From Brachypodius melanocephalos (Eukaryota; Chordata; Aves; Passeriformes; Pycnonotidae): 64,000 bases of DNA. Positions 1-11,120 of this stretch are shown piece by piece (within the stretch, counting starts at the first letter, position 1; each line of letters opens with the position of its first letter). The notes beneath the pieces are model-generated. The model was given only the letters and a program-made list of their open reading frames with translations. It searched no databases and was not told the origin of the DNA. The position numbers and the translations under genes are program-made. The DNA is taken from assembly GCA_013398615.1 (NCBI GenBank), contig VZSR01002395.1:4023720-4087719 (forward strand), read 5' to 3'.

Positions 1-2046
1 TTAATGTGCACCCAGCTGTCACAAATGACAAATCTACACATCTCAACAACTTCATGACTTCTTTGGGTGTTTAACACATTGAGTATATTGACTGTTTTAC
101 AGGCTACACAAAAGGAAGTGAATTGTTTCTTTGGAGGATTAAAAACAAGTTACTGAGCTGTGTTCCTGGAGAAGCAGTGCTGGAGTGCCTTAACAAGCAA
201 GTCACTGTTTGTTCAGTGACAGATTTGGTGCTAATTTTGCTGCTGTCTGCTCCTGTTTGCATCTCATGCTTGTGGATGAAAGGAGCAGAGCAGTGATTAG
301 CTCAGACCCTGCTGAAGAAAACCCCAGCACCCAGGGGCTTCTGAAGAACAAGGGAGTGAGAGTAAATTACCCTCTGGCATTTTTATTTTATTTAGCAGGT
401 AAAATTGTTCATTGAAACAGAGTTCATTTACAGTGGCACCCCATCAGACTGCAGCAGCAGGATGAATTACCAGTCACTCACAGTGCAAACAGGAATCCTT
501 CAAACCCTGCATCATCTGTACTCAGGAGATCACTGCTGCTCCCTCTCTCTTGCTTCCAGAATCCTGTTGGGCATCCTGGTCCCTGTTTCAGTACCCAGAT
601 AACATTTATATCTGCTTTCCCCCCACAGTGGGTTTTGATTTTAATGCTGTTAACCAGAAGCTGAGCAGTTCACTGGATTAGATTCTTAGCCACCAAATTA
701 AAAGAAATTGCAGTATATTCTTCCTTTGAGGATATACTTTCTTTTCAAGAGCTCAGACTTGGAGGATCATTAGTGAGATAATATCAGCAGTTTTAACTAA
801 TCCTCTAATGATTGTACCAGGGTGAACAAATGTGTCTGTGTCAGTTAGCCCAGAGGTCCACCACAAGGCTACTCTTACCTGATCAATGGATTTTCACACT
901 GAAGGGGATTTTTCTCCCCTTGCCCCAAATCTGGAGGCTGTGCAAAGTCCTGAAGTCCATGGTGAGGCAGCACCCAGCCAGCTTGGAGCTGTGTTGAGCT
1001 CCCTTCCCACTCCCTTTGCAGCAGGGCATGTTCTAGTCACTGAGTTTATTAAAAATGCATGTGTTAAGCAATGGGATAATTACAGCAGGTTTGTCTGGGG
1101 ATGGGTAGCAGCAGTGAGAGAAATACAAAAACGTGTCTCAGAAAAGATATCAGCTGTCTTGAGAGAAAACAGTTCACTGTGGGTGGTCCAGCAGCGTGCA
1201 CTGCATCTGCTGACACGAGGATGGCTGCAGGACACCCAGCTGGGAGCTCAGCATCTCTGGGGCTCTTAGCAGCACCCCAGTGCTCATGTGCTTTAGGTTT
1301 GTAGGTTTTTCTGTGGATTTGGGGTGGGATTTTGGCTGGGGAGGGTGCATCTGTGCTTGCTGGCCATGTGAGGAATGCGGTCTGGAGAAGATGCTCTCGC
1401 TCCTCCAGCTTTTGCCTGGGGGTTTCCTGGCCGATCAGACCATTCATTTGCAGTCAACCAGGATATCTCCAAATGCAACTCCATCCATTGGCAGGAGGTA
1501 AATAGATGCTGCCTCTCTGCTTGAGGCAGGGCTGGAGCCCTCTCTATTTGTCTTCCCTTTCAAACTGGTTGCATCTGCTATTGCTCTCTAATCTCTTCTC
1601 TTTGTTTTACTCATCTGAAGCCTCTTGGCCTCAGAGCTCGAGGGGTTTTGTAACAGTGATTAGTTGGTTTAGTTAGGGTGCTGGAGATCTCTGTCCCTAT
1701 GCTGCTAAAAGATGAAATAACTATTATTTTTATTAGTCCACTTCACTGGGAGCCTGCGAGAATTAATTCATGTTTGTAAATTGTTTTGGAGATTCAAAGC
1801 TCTGTACAAGCACTAAGGATTATTGCTTTCTAATTCTTCAAGGTAGTATAACTTATAAAGGCTTCTAGCCTCGAAAGCATCTTGGATATAGGAAGAGTTA
1901 AATCCCTTTGAAATTAGATATACTTCTAATGTTTAAGATAAAAATAACTTCTGCTACTTCATCTAAAAAAATGGGAGGGAAAAAGCAATGGCAGGTTCTG
2001 ATAATGCCTCTTTCCGGTTTTTTTGGTTTTGTTTTTGTTTTTCCAG
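1..2046 (+). other. COP1 intron (3' part), no exon seen
   Basis: This stretch ends in a pyrimidine-rich tract and CAG acceptor directly before the 45-nt COP1 exon, so it is read as intron. I looked for the preceding COP1 WD40 exon, which in vertebrates ends shortly before the ESNVL segment, and did not find it. It must lie left of the window. The open frames here are short and resemble no family. The only internal structure noticed is a possible ancient repeat tail near 1740-1850. Confidence 0.7.
1740..1850. repeat. possible ancient SINE/LINE tail
   Basis: The segment has the layout of old amniote repeat tails: a 'TGTTTGTAAATTGTTTTGGAG' type stretch, then an 'ACAAGCACTAAGGATTATTG' type stretch ending in ATT-rich sequence. 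Such tails in MIR- and L3/CR1-like families usually carry a 'TGTAAAGCGCTTTGAGA' core. The match is by eye and the copy is diverged. The family is not assigned. Confidence 0.3.
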
Positions 2047-2091
2047 GAGTCCAATGTGCTTATTGCTGCTAACAGTCAGGGTACAATTAAG
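2047..2091 (+). CDS. COP1: COP1 E3 ubiquitin ligase, penultimate coding exon (partial gene)
   Basis: This 45-nt exon encodes ESNVLIAANSQGTIK. It is preceded by a T-rich tract and CCAG and followed by GTAAGT. The peptide matches the extreme C-terminal WD40 blade of COP1 (RFWD2) as I recall the vertebrate protein. COP1 is a RING, coiled-coil and WD40 protein that acts with DET1, DDB1 and CUL4 to ubiquitinate substrates such as c-JUN and ETS factors. Its WD40 propeller binds VP-containing degrons. The exon starts and ends in phase 0 and joins exactly to the terminal exon at 3725. Only the last 20 residues of the protein are in the window; RING, coiled coil and most blades lie upstream. Identification is firm despite the short length because the two exons together reproduce the family's C-terminus and the splice sites are canonical. 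Confidence 0.93.
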
Positions 2092-3724
2092 GTAAGTTAT
2101 TTTATACAGCTTGCCTTCAAACACTTGAATCTGTTGATATTAAAGAACAAGGTCAGAGACACTGAAGAGCAAGGAGAACCCATTAGAGGAGGTCATCTCG
2201 GCTGTGGAGTTTTGCAATTTAGATGATGTATTTGCCTCTGGCACACAGTGGAGCGAGCAGGCAGTGCCCCAGCAGTGAAACCAGTTGCAGTGAGGTGTGA
2301 AAGAACTGCTGGTGGCCATCCAGCACCCACTGCTGCTCCTTGGGGTCCTGGCAGCACAGAGGGCCTTGCACAAGCACCTCCCCAGGCTGCTGCTGAGTGT
2401 TAACTCACCAGCATTAACCCAAGCCTGTCCTCTGGCTGCTGCAGGTACAGCAGGGCTGAAAGCTGAGCTCCTGGTGTGCAGCTGGAATGAGCAGGGATGC
2501 TCCCTGTCTTTGCTGCCTCTGGTGCTCAGATGGGCAGTGACAGACAGCAGCTGTCAGCACAGGGTTTTGTGAGAGCATTCCCCAGGTACAGTACCAGGTT
2601 TTCAGCTCTTTAATTAAGTCTTCCAGAGTGTCTGTTCAGTGTATCCGTGGAATGTCAAGTGATACGAAAAATACTGTCCTTCTTTATGTGTCTACCAGGA
2701 CCCAAGGCAGTACCAAACTCAAGGCAAACCCCAACTTTATCCCACATTCAGCACTGAGCATCCCCATGTTGTTAGGTTTGGTGCTTGTAGCCCAGAGCCC
2801 TGGCAGCGTTCTGGAGCTTCTGCTAAAGGGTTTTACTGGCTGTCTGCAGTTTTACACTGCATTGTCACTGCCATGAGGCTGAGGTCCTGATTGTCCCTCA
2901 CATCCCTGTGGCAATAGCAGTCCTCTGGAGCCAGACCAGAGCTGCTGGAAAAATCACCAAAAAACACAAAAAATGGTGAGAGACCCAAGCAGTCTGTGTT
3001 TAACTGCGTGTCAAGATTTTTTTTTCTCCCTTTTTAGGACACAAGTGGCTGGGTTACTCCTGCTGCTGCAGCAGGTGATGCTGTAGCCTCTCATTCATAG
3101 GGGATTTATTTATATACCATGTTTGGGAGTTGGTTGGTGATTCCTTTGGTCACCTGCTCCTTAGGAAAATGGACACAATGCACAGACACTTTGGATGTTT
3201 TGAAGTGAATCCAGCAGCAAGAGCAGTGATTAGAGAGGAGAGGTTTTGCTCATGCACTTTGCTTGTTAATGAGAGAAGGCAGACAGAGAGAAATGTGCAG
3301 ACAGCCAGGGCTGTCAGAACTCTGCTATCTCCATTTGCCTTTGACAGCAGGAAGGTGGGGTGGTCTGGGAAAGGCCTGGGTGTCCCCAAACCAGCACCAC
3401 TTTGGGGACAGATGCCATACTGGGCATTGCCCTCTGATCTCTGTTACAAGATTTCCAAGAGCTGTGTGATTGAGATGAGGGGAAATGAGGCATCTGTGGA
3501 GGGTTTTGCTCCGTGGCTAATTTATCATCACACAAGCAGACATGGAAATTGGGATGCTTGCCAAGTGTTTCTCCCATTTGTGGGATATTATTGCATGCTG
3601 GTGAAGAAAGGGTAAGGGGTGGAGACAGAAGGGTCAGTCCTGTCTTAGTGATCTATATGCTGACATAGGAAATAATGAATGTCATAAATTCCTATCTAAA
3701 TGTCTCCTCTTCCTTACTAATCAG
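2092..3724 (+). other. last COP1 intron
   Basis: The intron is bounded by GTAAGT at 2092 and by TAATCAG at 3718-3724. It contains no exon or RNA gene that I recognise. A search by eye for H/ACA or C/D snoRNA boxes gave nothing convincing. Confidence 0.85.
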
Positions 3725-3742
3725 GTACTGGAGCTGGTATGA
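3725..3742 (+). CDS. COP1: COP1 terminal coding exon (VLELV-stop)
   Basis: The frame continues from the 45-nt exon without a phase change: GTA CTG GAG CTG GTA TGA. It gives VLELV followed by a stop at 3740-3742. This is the C-terminus I recall for vertebrate COP1 (…GTIKVLELV). The segment closes the last strand of the WD40 propeller. Only five residues are encoded, so automatic gene finders are likely to miss this exon, call read-through of the previous donor, or end the model early. The exon continues as 3' UTR. Confidence 0.92.
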   Translation, partial: VLELV

Positions 3743-4065
3743 AGGGTTTTCTCTCAAGGCATGAGGTACTTGGTCCTGCTGATATGCTACAGTATTCATC
3801 TGGGAACCACAGTGGGACAAGAAACCAAAACCACCTTGATGTTCCTCCCCAAAATGATCATGTTTGGGTTTTTTTCCATTTATGGACCTTCTAGGACATT
3901 TTGAGACATTGGTGACACCAGTGAACTGTCTGCCATCAACATTAACTCCACAGACTTTGCTGCTGGTGGTGGTGGTGGTTATGGTTGTCTAATTTTTATG
4001 ATAGGAAAACAAATTCTTTTAAATAAAAACAAAAAGGAATAATAAAATTTATTGAGCCACAAGCT
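3743..4065 (+). other. COP1 3' UTR (predicted)
   Basis: Untranslated sequence follows the COP1 stop up to a predicted cleavage site just after the AATAAA cluster at 4022-4046. It includes a short GGT-repeat (about 3964-3981). The right end is inferred from the signals, not observed. Confidence 0.6.
4022..4046 (+). terminator. COP1 polyadenylation signals
   Basis: Two AATAAA hexamers lie at 4022-4027 and 4041-4046, about 280-300 nt past the stop. They are followed by a T/G-rich stretch (about 4078-4092) that could be the downstream element. Another AATAAA at about 4795 lies in less UTR-like sequence and could be an alternative distal site. Confidence 0.6.
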
Positions 4066-5924
4066 GAAGCTGGAAGATTGTCTTGTTGCATAAGAGAACA
4101 GATTTACTTGTGAAGGGAGCTTACAGGAGTACACAGGGCTGTCCTCAGTTGCACATCTCCAGTTTCTTTCATCTGGACTCTTCTTCATCCCCACTGGAAA
4201 AAGAAAGTCTCTAAGCCTTACCTGGACATGCAAGCAATTCAGTTTGAAATCCCATCATGCTACGGTTCTGTTGTTACTATGATTTATTAATTGTTTTTTA
4301 GATGAATTACATGTTGAGAAGTGTCACCGAGGTTGACACCACTGGAGAGTCAAGTCCTCTAGTCCTCAAGAAGAGAAGGACACCTTCCCCTTCCTCCTCT
4401 CCTTAGACCCCCTCCTTGCCCCAAAGGGGCAGTTCCAAAGGAGAGGATTAAGTTGTCCTTCCATCCATGTGGGGGCCCTGCAGTTCCTGGGACCTGGACT
4501 GGCCTTGCCAAGACATCATGGGATGAAGATCTGCCTCCCACTGACCTGGCTGTGTGTGACTATCTCAGCTATAGAGGAGGAAACTTCTAGATCCACTTAC
4601 CAAAGCCCTGCACCACTCAATCACCTGTGTGGTCTGCTTGTGTTTGCCCCTCTCTGCACACCATGGAAGCCAAGAATTCTGAATGCTGGAATGAGAGAGG
4701 GGATGGAGTTGGTTTGTAACGTGTTTCAGAGCCATGATATAAGTAGCCTTATTTTTAATGGTCATGCATACACTTAATTGTACATATGGACGGGGAATAA
4801 ACCATGAAGCTGAGAGTTGTTGTTGCTTTCTTGGCAGCATAGAGCAGATGAGAAGGTGCAGGCAGTTGTCACAAGCAGCAGCCAGGCTAAATTGGCAGGA
4901 TTGCTGCCAGAACTTGTTAAGCCTGAAGGTGGATTTGGTGGGTGTAGCATCTTTTCCCTGCCGTGGGTGTCAAAGGTGCAGCACAGACAGTGATACCTGT
5001 GGGAAGTGTTTTGGTTTGCAAACAGAATCCTTCTCCATTCATTCACTGCAGGACGTGTCTCCCTCAGCCACGTGGGCTGGGATTGATGCAGGAACTTTGC
5101 ATAGGTCTCATTCTCCAGGTGTTAAAAGCCTGACTCTGACCTTCCCAGGAGGATTGTGTCATCTTCTGACACCCTTTGGGCACAGAGCAGGGAAGAAGAG
5201 CAAGGATGCTTTTGAGGGTATTAATAAAGAAGCAGGGATGAAGCCTTGTGGAAGAACTGGGGGCAGGTCCTGTCCTGGTTCAGTGCTGGTGAATGTTTCT
5301 AGGGGGTCACTGTGCTCCTTCAAAGGTAGAAGGATGTGGGCCACACCAGCAGCAGCTTCTGCAGAGTCTCGTCCAGTGGGGAGAGCAGTGATGCTGAGCT
5401 CCAAGGGAGAGGTGGATGCATGGCTCTCAGATGCTGCATGCTGATTTTCATCTGTGATTTCGGGAGTGTCAGTGGCAGGGAGAGTGAGGAGGGAAGGAAA
5501 GGAGAGAGAGAAGACAGCAGCCCAGCTTGTGTCGTGTTCAGGAGTGCTACCTGCAGGTCTGTGTTGTATGAGGAACCCGAATCACTGTGGCAGAAGAAAA
5601 CAAAATTGGTTCCTTCTGCCCGATGGCAGCTGTCTGACACGTCCCACTGAGCACTGCTTTGATTTCCATTTTGCTGCATTTTAAGAGAGTTTGGTGTGGA
5701 GTGCCTGTGCTGAGCATCCTTCCCAGCCAGCCCTCTCCAAAGGCAGGGCTGATGTTTTGATCCATTGCCATTGCTCTTCCTGCTTCCCCTGCTTCCAGGT
5801 TTGGGTTTCTCCCAGCCTCTGGCTTGTTTATCAATGCCTACTAATTGATTTTGTAAACTGCCCTGGCTGCTGTTGGCAGGTGCCCTCATTCCTCCTCTCC
5901 CCCCACTTGAAGATCCTCTGTGTT

Positions 5925-6260
5925 TTAAATTTAAATTGCTCTGACAAAGCTGAGATCTTTAAAACAGAAAGAAGAAAAGCAGCTGTTTTGAATGCTGTAA
6001 GGTTACTCCTTGAATTAAACAGGGAAAGCTGTTTAACATCGGAGGCCTTCATTTCTTCGGTTTTCATTCTGTTTCAATCAAGATAAAATGCAAATTTGGT
6101 GTCTGGCCCTAATTAGAAACACAGCAGCTCATAAACACGAGTTGATGGCAATTTTTTGTCTTCCTCTCTTTGTCACAAGAGGTAATGCTCCTTATTTTAA
6201 TCCCCTTAATTTCCTTTCCTTCAGGTAACTCTTCACAGTTGACAAATTAAGTCGCATATA
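5925..6260. promoter_or_regulatory. candidate conserved non-coding element
   Basis: The block is AT-rich and low in simple repeats. It carries many homeodomain-type TAAT/ATTA cores (for example CCTAATTAG at about 6108-6116) and ATGCAAAT, an octamer-like motif, near 6087-6094. It differs from the G/C-rich flanks and resembles developmental enhancers between vertebrate genes. Conservation is inferred from composition and motif density only; no alignment was possible. Confidence 0.35.
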
Positions 6261-6374
6261 ATTACTGTAATTTTATTTGGGGGTTTTTTTAACAGCATGT
6301 GGTCAGTATTTTTTTTAATTAGTCACCGACTCAACAAAAAGTTCCAGGTTTTTCAGCCTTTTTAGAGGTGAGGC

Positions 6375-6590
6375 ATGATTGACTTTGGGAGGGATGTCCA
6401 GAGGTCTTTAGTCCAACCCCCTGAGCAGAGCAGAGCTTACTCCAAGTTGGATGAGGCTCCTTCAGGACCTGGAGATGTTCACAGCTCAACCAGGCAAGGA
6501 CAGAAGATTCCCAAGTCCCTCTGAAAAACCTGTTCCAGCACTTAACCACTCTCCTTGTGGAAGTTAATTGCAGATGGTGAGCACTTGGAG
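6375..6590 (-). repeat. diverged CR1 LINE 3' fragment
   Basis: The plus strand reads in the order typical of a reversed avian CR1 tail. It runs from 'TTAGTCCAACCCCCTGA' through a 'GATGTTCACAGCTC' stretch to 'CTGTTCCAGCACTTAACCAC' and 'CTTGTGGAAGTTAATT'. The copy is old, 5'-truncated and non-coding. Boundaries are approximate. Confidence 0.6.
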
Positions 6591-9476
6591 TCTTTATTCT
6601 CACTTTCTTCTTTTTAGAAAACCAGATTACAAAGCCTGGAAGCTGCCCTAGAACAGTTTTGCCTCCAGCTCTTGTGTCCTTGCAAGAGGTGTTAGGTGAG
6701 TCAGATTTTTTTTTTTTTTGAGAAAGGGAATTTAAAACCTTTTTTGGCCAGCCAGCATCTTCAATTAATTTTAAAGCATTTAACAGAAGAGTGGGAGGAA
6801 CACGCCTCAGTGCTAAAAAAATTCAGTGCTGGAGGGAATTGCAAACGATGGTCAATGGGAAATCTAAATTAATATCAATATGTCAGGGCTGTCCTGCAGT
6901 GAGGGTGGCCAGCTGCTAATGCCAGTGTTCGACCCGACTGCAGAGCCTTGTTTGTTTAGGGTAATTTTGTGGAACTGTGCAAGGTCATAATGACATCAGC
7001 ACATAATTGGGAAGGCAAATTAACTCCTTTCCAGCTCAAAAGTCCTCTTTCCTTTTCTCACTGCTTTTCTGGAGGCCAGAAATGCCCAGCAAGGGCCTGC
7101 AGCAGTGTGGGGTGAGCAGAGTGTCCTGGCAGGCATCCAAAGGAGGTGATTGCATCCTGCCTCCTGCCAGCCTTCCCCACTGCCTGCAAAGGCTTTTCCT
7201 TCAGGCCAGCCTCGTGGCATGTTCCTGACCTGATCTCAGAGATGGATTTTCCTTCCTCAGCGGTGTGGAGATCATGTCCTGCACTTGGGAATGGCTGGAG
7301 CAGAGGTCAGGGAGTGTCACCTGCCTTAAATGCTGGGGGTCTGAGAGGTTTGGCTCGTGGGAAGGTGTGCCTGAGACCACGGGAATCCACAAATTAGAGC
7401 AGCATCAGTGGCATAAGGACCAGAGCCCACATCTGTCACCTGGAGAAGCACCTGGAGCACGTCTCCTCAGCCTTCTGGTAACCATCACCACATGGTTTGC
7501 TTTCATTTTGCTTTCAGAGCAAGCTGCAAATTCTTGAAGTGATGATTATCTCATCTCTGTTCAGTTACAAGGCAGTATTTGGGGATGTTAAATCTTCAAA
7601 TTCTTAATTTAAAACTGGTTAGTTGGGTTAAAGCAAGATGAATTCTCTGCTCTTTGTCGTAACCAGATATTTGAGTTGAGTAGATCTTGCCAAAAAAACT
7701 GTTTTAAATCTCTCCATCTTAGCTTTCAGATGTTAAATCTGGCTCTGGCTGATGGCTCAGCAGAGGCAGGATAAGAATTTGCCCTCCAACATCAAGCAGC
7801 AGGGAAAATTTCCTAGAAGGGGAAAAAAGGTGATGGGGTTTTGACATCTCTTAGAAACAAATAATGAGAAAGAAAACTAGCATGAACCTTCCTGAGCAGT
7901 GTGCAGGGGAAGGGGAGAAGGTTCTTCCACCTCTCCTTGACTGCACATCTCACAGGGCTCCCCCCATCATGAACATTTCAGGTGAAGGAGAGCTCCACAT
8001 GCACAGCACAGCCTCTGATCTGCCTGGAATAGAACATCTGCAGTGTCCCTGCTACCATCAGTGGGCTGGGGTGGCAAAACAGCTCATCAGGAGTGAAGGG
8101 ACAAAACCAATCTCATCTGATAGCTGCTTGCCTAAAACCTCTGATCCATGCAGAGAGAGACAGGTTTTATCCACCTCTCAGTTCTGCCTTCTGTAGTGTC
8201 TCCCAAATCTGTTTGGGGAGTTGTATTACCTCTGTGCTTTTGTTTGACTCCTAAAATTTGGGGGTGGAGACTTGCATGAATAGCAGGGGAGTGTGAGTGC
8301 CATGAGCATCTCTAACACCATCATCCTCTCTGAAATCCCTCCAGTGCCTCCACCCATCCGAGAACTGGGGGGCAAACTGTCTCCTAAGATCCTTTTGGCC
8401 AGATAATAATTTGGGAAATAATTTTTGGAGGTAAAGGCTGTCCTTGGGAGGCCTCAGTAACAGCACATGAGAGCTGAAACTGAGCCAGCACAATGTGAGC
8501 CCCAAACCCACAAGCACTGATGTGCCCTTGCAGCCCCAGGAGGCTTCAGTTCATAAATTAGAAGTGTTTGTTTCAGGATTAACTCAGCATAACCCCCTCA
8601 ACATCAGGAGTGTCCCAGAGAGGCCACCAGGGTGGGTCTGCAGGGAGGCACCAGCACAGTGCTGGGCTCTAATGGACCAAGGTGTGAAGGCAGTGGGAGC
8701 TGTGTCCCCTTCTCCAGAGCCCACAGTGAGGACAGGGACCCTGGAGGATGAGCAGCTCATGCTGCAGGCAGGATCTCAGCACCTGTCTCTCCACTGGGGA
8801 GGGAAAATGCTCAGCAGCTCTGATTTTGTCCCTAGGGGCCTTACTTCAACAACAAGTTTGTCTTGATTACAGTGCTTAATCCGACTTGTCAAAATCTCCA
8901 TAAAACCATTCAGGGTGTTTAAGAGGGAACACAATCCTTTTATCCCCTTAGATGTGAGCAGGAATTGCTCTGAGGCCACCAGGCCAGCTGCTCCTGTCCC
9001 CAGAGCAGTGTCCTGGGTCAGAGCCATGTGCTGGGGTGCTGCCTCCAGGGATGAGCCCTCACCCCCAGCCTGGTGCCAGGGCTCAGCCACCCATGAACCA
9101 CAGAGAGTTCTTTTGTTTATTGCTTGAGAGTTACAAAAACAATTACCAAGAGCCAGTGGCTCTTCCTGGTCCTGTGGGGACCAGAAAACATCCTGAAGCT
9201 GGCATTGATCTGTGGAGAGCAGAGCAACCCATGCCTGAATGGGGCAGGGGGTGCTGGGGGGCAGCAAAGTGGGGCTGACCCCTCAAAGTCAGCAGAGCAT
9301 CACGCTTGAGCTGGCACCAGACAGGCACCCAGGCTGGGCTGAAATGGGCCAAAGCCCAGCAGACCGTGATGGCACAGCCCCAGGGAGGGCTCTGAGTCCT
9401 GGGGGGGACATGGGACAGCCCTCCCTGGGGCTGGGATGGAGGGAGGGGGGCATGCTCTGCTCCCCAGCTCTGCACT

Positions 9477-9497
9477 GAGGAGGAGGAGGAGGAGGAG
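9477..9497. repeat. (GGA)n simple repeat
   Basis: About seven perfect GAG/GGA triplets form a short purine microsatellite. Confidence 0.85.
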
Positions 9498-10844
9498 AGC
9501 TGATTGCCAAGCTCGTTCAGTGGGCTGAGGAATGATGGGTTTATGCTGCTAGCGAAGGGCAGTGCAGCCAGGAAGGGTTTGGAGCAGCACATCTCTTTTG
9601 TGAGATCTTAAACAGCAACTTCTGGCTGGTGTTAGTGGAGAAGACATCCCTGCATGGCCCAGCTCAAGGGAGAGGGAGAGGATCGATTACAACCTGCCTG
9701 CACCCCCCACTCTTCTCCTGTTCAGTTTTTTTTCCCTGTAGGAGATTAATGGGAACTCTCTGTCTTCTAACATGACTGTACCTTATGAATCCTCTGTCTC
9801 GTCCTCATCCTTTAAATTATCCACATAATAAAATATGTATTCAGTGATTGCAGGTCATAATTTGATCTGCTTAGGGAAGAAAAGGAATGATAGAGAAGGG
9901 TTGCCAGCATGCTCAGCTCTTCTCCATTTATCTTTATTTATCTTCTTTTTTTCCTAACAACTTGTGTGCAGCCAAGTGATGGAAATTCCAGTACCTGTGT
10001 GCTGGTTCCTTGCAGGACAAGTGTCCCCCTCATGCCCCTGAGGCTGCCCTACCCCCCATATGCTGGCAAAGGAGATATTTGGGGTGCCATCCCTGGCAAA
10101 GAGAGAATGGCATGGTCTTATCCCAGGGCAGAGACACGGTGTGCTCCTGGTGATCCCCAAGCACAGGTCTATTGGATGTTTTCTGGAAAGCCTCCTCTCC
10201 TAATGGGTGTTTTATACACAGGCACATTGGCTTCACACGCCTGCTGCAGCAGCTGGGCTCCACATCAATGCAGCTCTATAATATTGATATCTGTTATTCA
10301 CATCTAAAACATCAGAAACTGTTTGGTCATTGCAAGATGAACTTCTCCTGGCTTCCCAGCAGAGGTGTTTGCTTCTCTCCAGCGAGGCTGAGGATGGACA
10401 CGGGCTGGAGCTGCCAGCTCATCACCCACCTGAGCTTGCTTGCATTTCCCACCACTGGAGCATTTCAAGGTCTTCCTCCTCTCCTCTGGAAACACAAACT
10501 GCACTCAAGGAGTTCCTGCAGTGGACTGGGGAGTGGCCTTCCCAGCCCATCCCCAGGAGGATTGAAGCCCTGGAGGCATAGACTAATAAATCACCTGAGC
10601 TGCCATGCCCTGAAGCTCACATCTGTTTTGTGGGATGCTTTTTTGGCTCTGTTGCCATTCTCCATACCCCTGCCAGCACTCACATTCAGTGAACCATTGC
10701 ATGATAGCAGATAATCTGGAGGCTTTGATTGAAGGGTTTATTGCTCTTGTGATTACAGTCAAACCTTTTTAATCTCTCCTTTGGTTCACAGTGTGTTGCT
10801 CCCTCTTATTGTAGACACAGAGCCCTGTTTTTTCTACAAGTTCC

Positions 10845-11120
10845 TGCTGTCAGCCCCCCATGGCCCCTTATCCTGAGCATCCTGCCCTGAGCACCCCATT
10901 CATGCCTTTGAGGATCTCCCCAGAGCCCTGAGGATCTACCCCAGATCTCCAAATTTCCACCCTAGAAACTCAAGAATCCACCAAGAGCACTTAGAACTTC
11001 CCCCCTCCATGGCCCCACTAACGCCCCCATGGTGCTGAACATCTACCCGAGGTCCCCAAATATCCCCCCCAGCCTCAAGCATCCTTCCATAGCCTTGAGC
11101 ATCCCCCCCATGGCTTTCAG
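10845..11120. repeat. degenerate ~21-bp C-rich tandem array
   Basis: Roughly eleven or twelve imperfect units of about 21 bp follow each other. Each has a CC(C)-rich block followed by a 'CTGAGGATCTACC'-like block, with variants such as 'CTTGAGCATCC' and 'CTCAAGCATCC'. The period drifts between about 18 and 24. It looks like an eroded minisatellite with C-rich plus strand. Confidence 0.55.

Noticed and set aside
4758..5444. 228-codon plus-strand frame after COP1
   Set aside because: There is no recognisable domain, low complexity is absent but composition is non-coding, and there is no supporting splice or homology evidence.
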